Both the position numbers and the translations under genes were made by a program. Shown here one piece after another: positions 1 through 8,894 of a stretch of DNA of 64,000 nt (positions are counted from its first letter, which is position 1; each line of letters starts with the position of its first letter). Source of the stretch: Azorinus chamasolen (taxonomy: Eukaryota; Mollusca; Bivalvia; Cardiida; Solecurtidae); contig OY755238.1 of NCBI GenBank assembly GCA_963576725.1, positions 29,221,201 through 29,285,200 of the forward strand, written 5' to 3'. The notes below the pieces were generated by a model. It did no database searches. It was not told the origin of the DNA and saw nothing but the letters and a program-made list of their open reading frames with translations.

Positions 1-214
1 TGCATATAGAAAAGGGTTGTTTTATTTCCATTTTCATGATTTTAAAATATTGCCTTGTGCAATATTAAAAAAAAAAAAATCAGCTTTACCCTAAACCTCA
101 AATAAATACATGGTTGTGAATAGTAACCATTTTTCAGACAGTTAGTTTAATGTTAAAAAGTCTTAATTTAAAAATAAATCATTTCATCAAAAAGTTAAAC
201 AATATTTTATAATT

Positions 215-1367
215 GGGGACGGATATTACAAGGCAGGGGACTGACATTACAGTACCCTACACTGTACACTATTGTTTGTATAATAGTCCAGCACTGTCAT
301 AGATAAGATACCACTAATCTCATAGTAGTTGACACCCTGCTGTTTTGTTTTTGTGTCCTGACCTCCAAATTTAATTAGTAAGGTCTTGTTTATTGAACAG
401 CTGCTGCAATGGGGCTTACAGGAAATGCACTCAACCAGGAAATTTGGGTTTACTGGTTATCTACATCACATATATCACAGTTTCGAAATAAATTACATTT
501 GTTCTTACTTCTGACTTTCAAATTTCGACAAAAATACTTTTAAAACATAATGTAAAACAGCTCTGATACTGCTCAGAATTTGTTCATGAATATATTGGCA
601 CCAGTTAAAAATATTTTGGTCTGTTCTGTTATTGATAATAATTTATCAATATTAAATGCCTGGTCTGGGTCCATACCCTTATAAAGTGAGTGTTAAAGTC
701 ACTGAAATTTGCAAAGTTCAATGTTTGTTTTCTGGCTGAAAGAACTGAATTTTAGTCTAGATGGGTGTTTGCACCAAAATGATCTTTGCAAAACAAACAG
801 TACAGACCCTGGTGAGAGGACCTCTAAGAACCCAGTTACCAGGATCAACACAATGTCTTATATACTGGTTTCTTAAATTTTAAGGGTTAAAAGGTTTAAT
901 TTTAACTTTTCAGATTTGATATCTGAAGAAAGTTTTTATATAAATTAGAAAAAAATTATGGTCAAACAGAAGGAATTTAATCAGTCATAAAACTTTCTAA
1001 AATTTGATCTGGGTCAAAAATCTGCCTGAAATCATAAAAATCATTAGGAGCAAAATAATTATTTTTCAAAGAGTTTCAACATGTCTTCATTCAAGTTTAT
1101 TTTTGGGTATAATATCAATGTTCAATGATAGTTTTTGCATGTATCACCTCTGGGCTAATTCCATACAAAAGGGCTTGCACTTCGAGTGTTATTTAGATCC
1201 TTCACAATAGACATATTTTACTTTACTATTTGACATGAAGTTATATTTGTTGGAAAGTATATGATTCTATTTATATGGTTTTGAAAAATAAAAGCAGTTA
1301 AACACACCAGTTATTCAGTGAGTTTCGGATATAAACATGTAATGCATTAGTTGTAATGTCCGTCCCC
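215..1367. other. Stretch bounded by inverted GGGGACGGAYATTACA motifs
   Basis: GGGGACGGATATTACA stands at 215-230 and its reverse complement (one mismatch) at 1352-1367. A second diverged copy of the motif follows the left one at 236-250. The pair may be the ends of a 1.15 kb non-autonomous element, but no target duplication was identified. The AT-rich interior holds no gene I recognise; the 68-codon reading frame at 1004-1210 has no recognisable domain. This stretch lies downstream of the visible THAP exons, so further exons or an intron could lie here unseen. Confidence 0.35.
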
Positions 1368-1425
1368 TTGTATGCCTAATGACAGTCACACGTGAAAATA
1401 AGAAAATATGGGCAAAAGTTATCTT

Positions 1426-1673
1426 TTAACCCTTTTCCTCATATAGACGTGTTTTCACACATTTGCAAACAGAGTAGACCCAGATCAGATGGCTCCTAGA
1501 GGAGCCATCTGATCAGGGTCTACTCTGTTTGCTAATAGAATTTGAAAGATCTGTGTCTACTTTCTAAAATGTCTACAATGTTCCACCTTCCATATTTCTT
1601 TGAAGTATTTTTGTTAATGAATATTCAGTAGGTATTGAAATTTGGACAAAACATAGAACAGGGAAAGGGTTAA
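1426..1673 (+). mobile_element. MITE family A, full length (A1)
   Basis: TTAA at 1426-1429 and 1670-1673 flanks inverted ends (CCCTTTTCCTC / GGGAAAGGG). A long hairpin at 1465-1532 starts GCAAACAGAGTAGACCCAG and turns at GGCTCCTAGAGGAGCC. The right half is a non-palindromic body ending ATGAATATTCAGTAGGTATTG..AACAGGGAAAGGGTTAA. There is no coding capacity. TTAA targets and CCC termini are typical of piggyBac-type elements; that assignment is inference because no transposase is present. It is the best intact reference for subfamily A. Confidence 0.85.
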
Positions 1674-1780
1674 ACAACTGGACATGACTTTATATACATT
1701 GACTCATATAAAATAAGATATAATGAACAATTACAAGAAACTTTATTTTTTGACCAGTTGCTAACTAATTGGTACATTTA

Positions 1781-1970
1781 CTGTGCCCCCTGACCAGATA
1801 TATGGTATATGTGGAAACACTGTACAAAGTTATAAGATTGTAGCTTTAAAACTGTAGGAGGAGGTAGGTGGACAAGGTATGTACTGTATATGGGACAGAC
1901 GGACATACGAACGAATGGACAGACAGGGGTAAAACAGTGTGCCCCCGACTGATTGTCGCGGGGGCATAAA
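1781..1970 (-). repeat. Dispersed repeat with GCGGGGGCAT end
   Basis: Read on the minus strand this begins ATGCCCCCGCGACAATCAG, followed by GGGGGCACACTG and a run of CTGTCTGTCC / CGTATGTCCGTCTG words. A GTGCCCCCTGAC motif closes the other side. The style (CCCCCGC start, CTGT-rich tract) matches common dispersed repeats of invertebrate genomes and resembles the 24.66 kb repeat here. The 66-codon minus-strand frame across it is not a gene. Confidence 0.5.
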
Positions 1971-2248
1971 AATGACATACAAATGAACTTTTCTCAATAG
2001 TGAAGTTCTTTTGCTAGACTCTTCTCAAACTATGTAACTGGTTCGAGACTTGTGCGGCTTTAAATTTACTCTCAAAATGTCATTAACATTGTGTCCGTAT
2101 CCTATTTATGATGCAAGCAGCATGGAAATGGTCAAGTAATATTTGAAATAAATGTAGTAACTAATAAAAGCTGTATTGATAGAAAATGCATATAATTTTG
2201 AAATTTATTTTGCTTGAAATAGCTCTAAAAACACAAAGATATTATTAC

Positions 2249-2425
2249 CACAAGGTTGTATGGGGTCTGTGTCTGTACTGTATAACTACTGGTACAAGGA
2301 TTCACCCTTTGGGTTGCCAATGAAATGTCTGCGAACCAGTCTAGTGATGAGCCAATTGTTGTTGTGGCAACTGGAGTCGCAAAATATTCTGGAGAAGTAT
2401 CATCTTCTGTAGATGTTGTCTCACT
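2249..2425 (-). CDS. Internal exon of the THAP-domain gene (59 codons)
   Basis: On the minus strand a good acceptor (ACACTTATGTTTCAG, AG at 2427-2426) precedes an open stretch reading SETTSTEDDTSPEYFATPV.. to ..YTVQTQTPYNLV. It ends at a donor GTAATA beginning at 2248. The length is 177 bp, exactly 59 codons, phase 0 at both ends, so it joins exon 1 (also ending in phase 0) without breaking frame. The composition is acidic and Ser/Thr-rich, then a VQTQTP stretch. Short TQT-type segments between an N-terminal THAP domain and a downstream transposase-like domain are something I associate with invertebrate THAP proteins, but that is family impression, not proof. No domain can be named for this exon itself. 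The following exon must lie further left, probably outside the window. RNA evidence is absent, so the splice sites are predictions. Confidence 0.6.
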
Positions 2426-2535
2426 CTGAAACATAAGTGTCATAATATAATTTTTGTTTACATCCAAATTGAGAGAATTGGTATAATTATGATTACAAAA
2501 TAAAGCATGATTCTCTGATGGAATCAGCCAATTAT

Positions 2536-2781
2536 CACTTTCCCTGTTCTATGTTTATTCCAAAAGTCAATACCTAATGAATATTCATTGATAAAATAGT
2601 TGTAAAGAAATGTGGAAGGTAGAACATTGTAGGAATTTAGGAAGCTAAGAAACACATCTATCAAATTCCATAAGCAAACAGAGCAGACCCCGATCAGACC
2701 GCTCCTCTATGAGCCATCTGATCTGGGTCTACTCTGTTTGCAAATGCGTGAAAACACGTTAACATGAGGGAAAGGGTTATC
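2536..2781 (-). mobile_element. MITE family A (A2), slightly decayed ends
   Basis: This is the reverse-orientation copy of A1. It starts CACTTTCCCTGTTCTATG and ends ATGAGGGAAAGGGTTA. The hairpin near 2683-2741 turns at GCTCCTCTATGAGC. The flanks read TTAT instead of TTAA, so the target sites have mutated. It sits inside the predicted intron. Confidence 0.75.
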
Positions 2782-2947
2782 TAGAAAGTAGATATTTGTT
2801 GATTGCACCCCCACTGGGAAGGAGAAATGAAACATAGTGCACCTGGTGTTTCACTGCTGGCCCAAGCCAATCAGCTAGTAAGCAAGTGTTTGGCTATTGA
2901 CCCCCAAGGGAGGCTGTCCCATCAGGGCCATAAATCACAATCATTCA

Positions 2948-3190
2948 CAGGGTTACAGATAAGGTTTTGATGCAATTAGGTATTTACTCCTTGATTTATT
3001 TACAGAATTGGGTATTGGAAATTTTTATTGGGTATTGGCAATTTTCGTAATTGGGTATTATTCATATTCTCATTAGGTATTCTAATTTTTTTTTGCTTTT
3101 TGCTTTATGTCACTCATGTTTTGAAAAAGTTGCTTTTTCCACAATTTTAATTGGGTACATACTCCAATTCTCCCCTTATCTGTAACCCTG
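2948..3190. mobile_element. 243-bp element with 17-bp perfect terminal inverted repeats
   Basis: CAGGGTTACAGATAAGG at 2948-2964 is repeated inverted at 3174-3190. The interior contains four GGGTATT words and no reading frame. No clear target duplication was found. The superfamily is unknown; the short, AT-rich, non-coding structure is that of a MITE. Confidence 0.65.
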
Positions 3191-3545
3191 CCTTCAGTAT
3201 CCAAACTGCCTCTCAATTTCAATATACACAGAAAAATTAAACACAATGACATTTGTTTTTTGTAAACATCAGAAATGACAATGATCAAGCTTTGAGGAAC
3301 ATGGCATCTGTCAGGGCACACACTGTTTGATTTGATAAACTCTTAATAAATTAATAAATAGAAAAACACACATGTATACATTAAATTTCATCATTTTAAT
3401 GATCGCCTCACTCTGGGAAGAGTATACTCATGTTTTATTAGAAAGGCAAACAGTTTGGCTCTAGTACAGAATCAACACTGACTTTGATAGTACACTTCAG
3501 TAAAACCTCTCTTTATAACGGCCACTAAATTACATCAAATTTTAA

Positions 3546-3893
3546 TTAACACATTCAACCCTAGCGATGAGTATACTTGTTTTTTCGAAGTAGTTTACCT
3601 ATAGAGAGTACACTTGTCCTATGCAAACAGTGTAAACCTAGTCTCATTAATGACCCCTAAGACAGCATGCTAATTTTGTGACAGGTGCAGCGTTAAAACC
3701 GAAAGCAGCTTGATATCACCATTTAGAGTACACAGATGTAAACTAATTGTAGACCCAAAAGAGCCCTCTGATTAGGGTCTACACTGTTTGCCATTTTTAT
3801 AATATAATTATTGTAACCCTCCATAGTCAAAATGGACTAAACTTAATTGGATATTTATATTTTCCATTTGAAGTGTCAGGGGTGAATGAGTAA
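3546..3893 (+). mobile_element. MITE family I (I1), enlarged copy
   Basis: It starts TTAACACATTCAACCCTAGCGATGAGTATAC in two overlapping words and ends TTCCATTTGAAGTGTCAGGGGTGAATGAG. The hairpin arms (GCAAACAGTGTAAACC .. GGGTCTACACTGTTTGCC) are separated by about 100 bp of extra sequence that the 6.06 kb copy lacks. This suggests an insertion or a second partial copy. The right TTAA has decayed to GTAA. Confidence 0.6.
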
Positions 3894-4009
3894 GACAGGT
3901 GGCTGCTTTAGCAAAGTGAAAGTAAGTTCTCAGAACGCTCCTTTCTACAATATATTGACATATAAATCCATTTCATTTTATTTACATAAAATAACTATTA
4001 AACACTTAC

Positions 4010-4387
4010 TACAATTTTCTGCTTCAATTTCTTCACACGGATATTTTCGGCAGACTGGCGTAATGGCTGCGACGTACTGCATCCATCTCCGATCGGAAAG
4101 ATTGACGGCACTGCGTCAGATTTTAATTTAGTGTAGATTTTATGAGTATATCCAATGCTCTTTGCGAACTCAGGGTTTTTCTTCTCAAACTGATCCGGTG
4201 TAAAGTGCAGTGAACACAATTTGGAATTTCCTGTCACAACATACGGTTTGTTTCTGCTTCCAAATTGTCCTCTCTTCATCCGATCAGTCCAAATCTTCTG
4301 GCGTTTTAAGTCACGGGGAAACTGCTGGAAACTGACTTTGTCCCTTCCCGATCTTGACGAGCAACCATACGCAGCACAAATAACCAT
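4010..4387 (-). CDS. First coding exon of a THAP zinc-finger protein (126 codons)
   Basis: The exon encodes a complete N-terminal THAP domain, a C2CH zinc-dependent DNA-binding fold. Visible residues are Cys4 and Cys9 (MVICAAYGC), Pro24, Trp33 (QKIWTDRMKR), Cys58 and His61 (KLCSLHFTPDQF), and the closing AVPSIF box at 92-97. Spacing is C-x4-C-x48-C-x2-H, within the family range. Met1 three residues before the first Cys is the usual THAP start. A basic tail (RVKKLKQKIV) follows. The frame runs a few codons past 4010 to a stop, but a strong donor GTAAGTG begins at 4009, and splicing there in phase 0 leads to the exon at 2425-2249. THAP domains occur in cell-cycle and chromatin regulators and in P-type or PIF-type transposon-derived proteins; the rest of the protein is needed to choose. 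It is the only convincing gene here. Confidence 0.88.
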
Positions 4388-5204
4388 TTTCTTCCACTAA
4401 ACTTATAAACTCTAAGATATTTACTGAAACAATATTCTTGGAAAATTCTCGAACACTGATCGTCTGCAATTGTCGCGATAGATAGTGTACAGGAATGACG
4501 TCACATTCAAGGGAAGTAACCGGTGTAACCCTAGCACCGTGATAGAAACTTTAACGTGATATATGGCATTTTCTACGTGCGATATGGCGCGAAAAATCGG
4601 CGATTTGGGAATAAAAAAGTATGGGTAATACAATGAGCAAAAAAAATAAAAAAGTCATCTGACCTTTGTACTTGACCTTTAATAATGAAATATTCCTCCG
4701 ATGGGAAAGTTACCTTGTGCAGTATTGTTTTACACAGGTTTTCCGATGGGAAGGACACCTTGTGCAGCATTGTTTTACACCGGTTCACACCGGCTTCAAA
4801 TGAAATTATTCAATACTTAGATGCAATTTCCCCAATGCATCTGCGTGTAATAAAATGTTATTAAGGTGTTTAAATCAATTATTTCGTGAGAAAGTTGGAC
4901 AGTTGGCTGCAACTTATTATTTTCCTTGAGAAAGCTATAAACACATATTAGTATTTCTGTTTTAAGTTTCAATTTCAGTTCAAGTTTATCCATGAGAACT
5001 AATATTTTGAGAAGTTGTATAATCAGATATATATTCCACAAGAAAACAGCACACTTTTGCCAGACCTCTCCTACAGTAGTCGACTGATCTGAGTCTGTCC
5101 TGTTTGCAAATTATACGTCAAGGGGCGTGTCTATTAGGTAATAGGTTAAGCGGCTAGATATCGAACCCGTAACCACTGCATTGCCAAACCTGACTATCGC
5201 AATG
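4388..5204. other. Upstream region of the THAP gene with a 46-bp tandem duplication
   Basis: This region should hold the promoter and 5' UTR, but no TATA box or initiator can be chosen with confidence. A direct duplication of about 46 bp stands at 4696-4786: CCGATGGGAAAGTTACC then CCGATGGGAAGGACACC, each followed by TTGTGCAG.ATTGTTTTACAC. The remainder to 5204 is AT-rich and shows nothing recognisable. Confidence 0.45.
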
Positions 5205-5331
5205 CAGTAGAACCCCTCTAACCTCCTCTAGGAGCTTTCTGCATTACGTTTGTCCTGCATTAAGCTACCACCTGCAACTAGCACACATAATTGTACCTAT
5301 TTAAGGTGGTCGCATTAGCGGGGTTTTACTG
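5205..5331 (-). mobile_element. MITE family D, left arm deleted (D1)
   Basis: It has the left end CAGTAGAACCCCTCTAA and right end GGTCGCATTAGCGGGGTTTTACTG, read as two words. Only the right half of the central palindrome remains (CTCCTCTAGGAGCTTTCTGC..), so an internal deletion removed most of the left arm. Confidence 0.75.
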
Positions 5332-5349
5332 TATATTGTTTTCCACACA

Positions 5350-5554
5350 CAGTTGAACCCCTCTAATGCGACCACTTAAAGAATAACCATAGCTGTCTGT
5401 ATAAGCAGGTGGTTGCTAAATGCAGGACGAAAGTTATGCAGAAAGCTCCTATAGGAGCTTTCTGCATAACTTTCGTCCTGCATTAAGCTACCACCTGCCT
5501 CTGCTACTCAAAATTATGCCCCTTTTTGATGGTCGCATTAGAGGGGTTTTACTG
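5350..5554 (+). mobile_element. MITE family D, full length (D2)
   Basis: Ends are CAGTTGAACCCCTCTAATG and its inverse ..AGAGGGGTTTTACTG, followed by TA. The core palindrome runs from CAGGTGGTTGC to its inverse GCTACCACCTGC and turns at AAGCTCCTATAGGAGCTT. CAGT-type ends with TA targets point to a pogo/Tigger-like parent (inference). It is the best reference for the GCGACC variant of family D. Confidence 0.85.
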
Positions 5555-5582
5555 TACACAGGAATCTAGACATCTCGAACTT

Positions 5583-6061
5583 TAACACTTTCCTTCATAT
5601 AAACGTGTTTCCACGCATTTGCATACAGAGGAAACCCAGATCAAACGGCTTCTACAGCAGCTGTCTGACCAGGGTCTACATGTACTCTGATCTACTTTGT
5701 TTGCTAATGGAATTTCATAAATCTGTTTCTTTACTTTCTAAAATGGCTATAATGGTCCATCTTTCACATTTTCACCCTCTCGCTGCCAATGCCGGATATG
5801 TGATTACATGTACCTATGCAAACAGTTTGGATCAAGATGAGACGCCGAGTAACTCGGCGTCTCATCAGGATCCAAACTGATTGTTACTGTTACTATGTTT
5901 TTGAAACAAAAATGAAGAAAATCAAAAGAATGAAATTTTGTAGCAGACGACAAAGTTAGCAGACGACAGAGTTTGGCAGCGAAAGGGTTAAAATAAATAT
6001 TTTGGTCATGAATAGTCAGTATGTATTGAAATTTGAAATCAACAAAGGATATTGAATAGGA
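5583..6061 (+). mobile_element. MITE family A (A3), split by a family F MITE
   Basis: The left part (5583-5770) has the family A end, hairpin (GGCTTCTACAGCAGCTGTC centre, diverged) and the AAATGGCTATAATGG body. After the F insertion the body resumes at 5992 with GGTCATGAATAGTCAGTATG and ends in AACAAAGGATATTG..GATTAA. The order of insertion is therefore A first, F later. Confidence 0.7.
5775..5987 (+). mobile_element. MITE family F, full length, nested (F1)
   Basis: The left end is CCCTCTCGCTGCCAATG; the right end is TTTGGCAGCGAAAGGG followed by TTAA (5988-5991). The left target reads TTCA. A near-perfect hairpin (about 5818-5881, GCAAACAGTTTGGATC..) turns at GCCGAGTAACTCGGC. The right body repeats AGCAGACGACAAAG / AGCAGACGACAGAG. 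It is the reference copy for family F. Confidence 0.8.
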
Positions 6062-6302
6062 TTAACACATTCAGCCCTAGCGACGAGTATACTCGTCATT
6101 TACTAAAACTGTACCAGTAAAGAGTACACTTGTCCTATGCAAACAGTGTAGACCCAGATCAGAGGGCTCCTTTAGTATAGGTCTATACTGTTTGTCATTC
6201 TGTAATATATTGTAAAAAAACACCCAAAAATAGTAAAGAATGGACTAGACCTTTTCGGAAGTTGGATTTTTCCATTTGAAGTTTCAGGGGTGAATGAATT
6301 AA
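6062..6302 (+). mobile_element. MITE family I, full length (I2)
   Basis: TTAA flanks both sides (6062-6065, 6299-6302). The left end is CACATTCAGCCCTAGCGACG and the right end CAGGGGTGAATGAA. The hairpin arms GCAAACAGTGTAGACCCAG and GGTCTATACTGTTTG match the outer module of family A, but the ends differ. Confidence 0.75.
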
Positions 6303-6600
6303 GGGACCATACAAATTGCTTCCATATCTAACTGGAGTTCGAGTCAGCCTAATTGTAACTTGGAGTTTTTTCTTGGTGTGACAGCTTAATGCAGGTCGAA
6401 AATTATGCTGAAAGCACCTGTAGGAGCTTTCAGTATTACTTGCGACCTGCATCAAGCTGTCGCCTGTCGATATAAATATGCACAATGGGAAGTTTTAGAA
6501 CAATTCTGTATTTATAATATTAACTTTGTATTTTTGAAATAAACTTTCGGCGGGATCATTTTTTAGTTATATTGGAGTTCGGTTTATCCGAGTTCGATAT
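6303..6600 (+). mobile_element. Family E-like MITE with TTCGGTTTATCCGAG end
   Basis: It contains a core palindrome CAGCTTAATGCAGGTCGAAA .. GCGACCTGCATCAAGCTG turning at AAGCACCTGTAGGAGCTTT. The right side carries TTGGAGTTCGGTTTATCCG and CGATATATCGAAAT. A related copy with both features occurs at 34.74-34.97 kb. Boundaries are uncertain because the adjoining sequence is triplicated. Confidence 0.55.
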
Positions 6601-6736
6601 ATCGAAATATGTGGCTAGTAGCCGGAGGCAGGTTTGAACCTAATAACGTTTATGTTGACTTTAGAAAGACCGACAAATGCACCAAAGTTTATGAACCCAA
6701 TGTTTTATATACATAAATTTTGTTAATTAGTATTTA

Positions 6737-6891
6737 GGGCAGGTGACCGCTTAAAGCAAGGTGAAAGTGAAACAGAACGCTCCTATAGGAGCGTTCTGTT
6801 TTACTGTCACCTTGCTTTATTTAAGCAGCCACCTGCCTGTAACACAAACTACTTGATGTAATTTAGTGGCCGTTATAGAGAGGCTCTATTA
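6737..6891 (+). mobile_element. MITE family C core in tandem unit 1 (C1)
   Basis: The palindrome GGTGACCGCTTAAAGCAAGG .. GCAGCCACCTGCC turns at ACGCTCCTATAGGAGCGT. The right end GTGGCCGTTATAGAGAGG lacks the final TTTTACTG. The left terminal repeat is missing. Confidence 0.75.
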
Positions 6892-7170
6892 ACTTTGTAT
6901 TTATGATAAAATTTTTCGTTATATTGGAGTTCGGTTTATTCGAGTTCGATATATCGAAATTTCACTGTATAACCATATGGTAGTGTCTGACAATTTTGAA
7001 AATAAATCTTAAAAGATCATATCTGTATTGGAACAATGTGGGTAGTATTTAGTCGGTGGCAAGTTTGAACCTAATAAAGTTTGTGTTGACTTTAGAAAGA
7101 CCGACAAATGCACCAAAGTTTATGAACCTAATGTTTTTCATATATAAATTTTGTTAATTAGTTGGTATTT

Positions 7171-7320
7171 AGGGCAGGTGACCGCTTAAAGCAATGTGAA
7201 AGTGAAACAGAACGCTCCTATAGGAGCGTTCTGTTTTACTGTCACCTTGCTTTAAGCAGCCACCTGCCTGTAACACAAACTACTTGATGTAATTTAGTGG
7301 CCGTTATAGAGAGGCTCTAT
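7171..7320 (+). mobile_element. MITE family C core in tandem unit 2 (C2)
   Basis: It has the same structure as C1, with the same loss of both outermost ends. This supports spread by tandem duplication rather than three separate insertions. Confidence 0.75.
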
Positions 7321-7564
7321 TAACTTTGTACTTATGATATAAATTTTTGTTATATTGGAGTTCGATTTATCCGTGATCGAGATTTCACTGTATAACCATA
7401 TGATAGTGTCAGACAATTTTGAAAAGAAATCTAAAATATCACATCTGTATTGGAACAATGTGGCTAGTATTTAGCCGGTGGCAAGTTTGAACCTAATCAA
7501 GTTTGTGTTGACTTTAGAAAGACCGACAAATGAACCCAAGTTTATGAACCCACTGTTTGATATA

Positions 7565-7768
7565 CAGTAAAACCTCTCTATAACGGCCATTAAATTGTGT
7601 TAATTAGTTGGTATTTAGGGCAAGTGACCGCTTAAAGCAAGGTGAAAATGAAACAGAACGCCCCTGTAGGAGCGTTCTGTTTTACTTTCACATTGCTTTA
7701 AGCAGCCACCTGCCTTTTGTACAAAATACTTGATGTAATGAAGTGGCCATTATAGAGAGGTTTTACTA
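7565..7768 (+). mobile_element. MITE family C, full length (C3)
   Basis: Ends are CAGTAAAACCTCTCTATAAC and its inverse TATAGAGAGGTTTTACTA, with TA on both sides. The core turns at ACGCCCCTGTAGGAGCGT. It is the only complete C element of the three tandem units. Confidence 0.8.
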
Positions 7769-8227
7769 TACTACATCAATTAAGCAAAACAAAAACAAAA
7801 ACGTTAGAAAAAACAACATACTCATTTTGAAGCAGACGTCATTTTTTTCAAGACGACAATCTCATAAACGTCGACTTCACTCGTATTTGCAAACAGCTTG
7901 CATCTTTATTAGATGCCAAGTAACTCGCTGTCTCATCTGGATCCAAACTGTTTGACTCCCGGTCAATGGTTTCTCAGAAGCTTGATCGTAACGAAAGAAG
8001 ACAACATTGCAGCAGATAAAATATTGAGCAGACATCATTTTCTTGGCCATAGGGTAAGTGTAAGTTCACATTTTCGAATGTAGGGTAAGCATATGTAGCA
8101 TCTGCCGTCAATAAGTTATGACCAAATGCAAGACAGTAGCATGTGTATATACTAGCAGGAGGTTAAAACAATAACCAAGTTTTGAAATTTCACCTGCCTC
8201 CTGAAATATAAATTATACTGCTAATCC
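7769..8227. other. Gene-free spacer with a family F fragment
   Basis: A decayed F hairpin lies at about 7880-7955 (TTTGCAAACAGCTTGCATC .. TCATCTGGATCCAAAC). The rest of the stretch shows nothing recognisable. Confidence 0.4.
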
Positions 8228-8462
8228 TTAACCCTTACAGCGCCAAATTTCTAAGTGTCGTCTGCAGTCCAAGTTTGTTAAATCATTCATCAAAATAAGG
8301 AAATGAGATAAATAAATGTAAATTTCAAAGGAATAAAGAACATATATAGAAATAGAGATTGGGACAAATAGTGAAGTCCCTGATCAGACGCCGCCTTTTA
8401 GATCTGTGACTGCACTATTTGTCATGGTACATTTATGCGACTGCGGCGGTGAAAGGGTTTAA
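8228..8462 (-). mobile_element. MITE family G (G1)
   Basis: TTAA at 8228-8231 and 8459-8462. The left end is CCCTTACAGCGCCAAATTTC and the right end GCGACTGCGGCGGTGAAAGGG. The hairpin arms are ACAAATAGTGAAGTCCCTG and its inverse; the centre (CCGCCTTTTAGATC) is damaged on one side. Confidence 0.8.
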
Positions 8463-8582
8463 TCACTTATTCGCAACATCATTCGCATTTGCAAACGGCT
8501 TGAATCCCGATGAGATATCTGTAAAAACTAATACTTGCAATATCACAGACCCTCTGCAGGTGATTTAAACGATAATGTCTGA

Positions 8583-8828
8583 ACCCTTTACTCCATAAAT
8601 ACTGCTTTGTAAACAGGGTAGACGCAGATATGACGGGCTCCTATAGGACCCGTCTGATCTGGGTATGCTCTGCCTGCTTGTTTATGATATAATATAGATA
8701 CAATTCTACAGTCTCTGCCATGGCCAATATAAAACTGATATATCCATCTTCTATTATAACAAATTAATCTATTTGATATCCATGACTGCATTATTCCTTA
8801 CATGAATATTCATAGTTGAAAGGGTTAA
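8583..8828 (+). mobile_element. MITE subfamily A' (A4)
   Basis: It has the same ends and hairpin as A1 (centre GGGCTCCTATAGGACCC) but a different right body: TACAATTCTACAGTCTCTGCC, then a CCATGACTGCATTATTCC segment, then ACATGAATATTCA. It ends GAAAGGG + TTAA (8825-8828). This body defines subfamily A'. Confidence 0.75.
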
Positions 8829-8894
8829 AACATAAATCTGTGAAAATTCCAATTTTATGCAGTTTTAAGTACTTTCTGACACATTTTCGGTTGT

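Larger units (their letters stand above)
2426..4009 (-). other. Predicted intron of the THAP gene, loaded with MITEs
   Basis: Between donor GTAAGT (4009-4004) and acceptor CAG (2428-2426) on the minus strand lie a family A MITE, a 243-bp inverted-repeat element, one end of a family C element (3499-3545: CAGTAAAACCTCTCT..) and a family I MITE. The rest (3191-3495) shows nothing recognisable. Confidence 0.55.
6567..7770. repeat. Three tandem copies of a 350-430 bp composite unit
   Basis: The landmark TTATATTGGAGTTCG recurs at 6567, 6919 and 7350. The landmark GGCAGGTTTGAACC / GGCAAGTTTGAACC recurs near 6628, 7057 and 7480, each time followed by GACTTTAGAAAGACCGAC and a family C core. The unit is therefore an E-type end plus unique spacer plus a C element, amplified in tandem. 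Confidence 0.75.
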
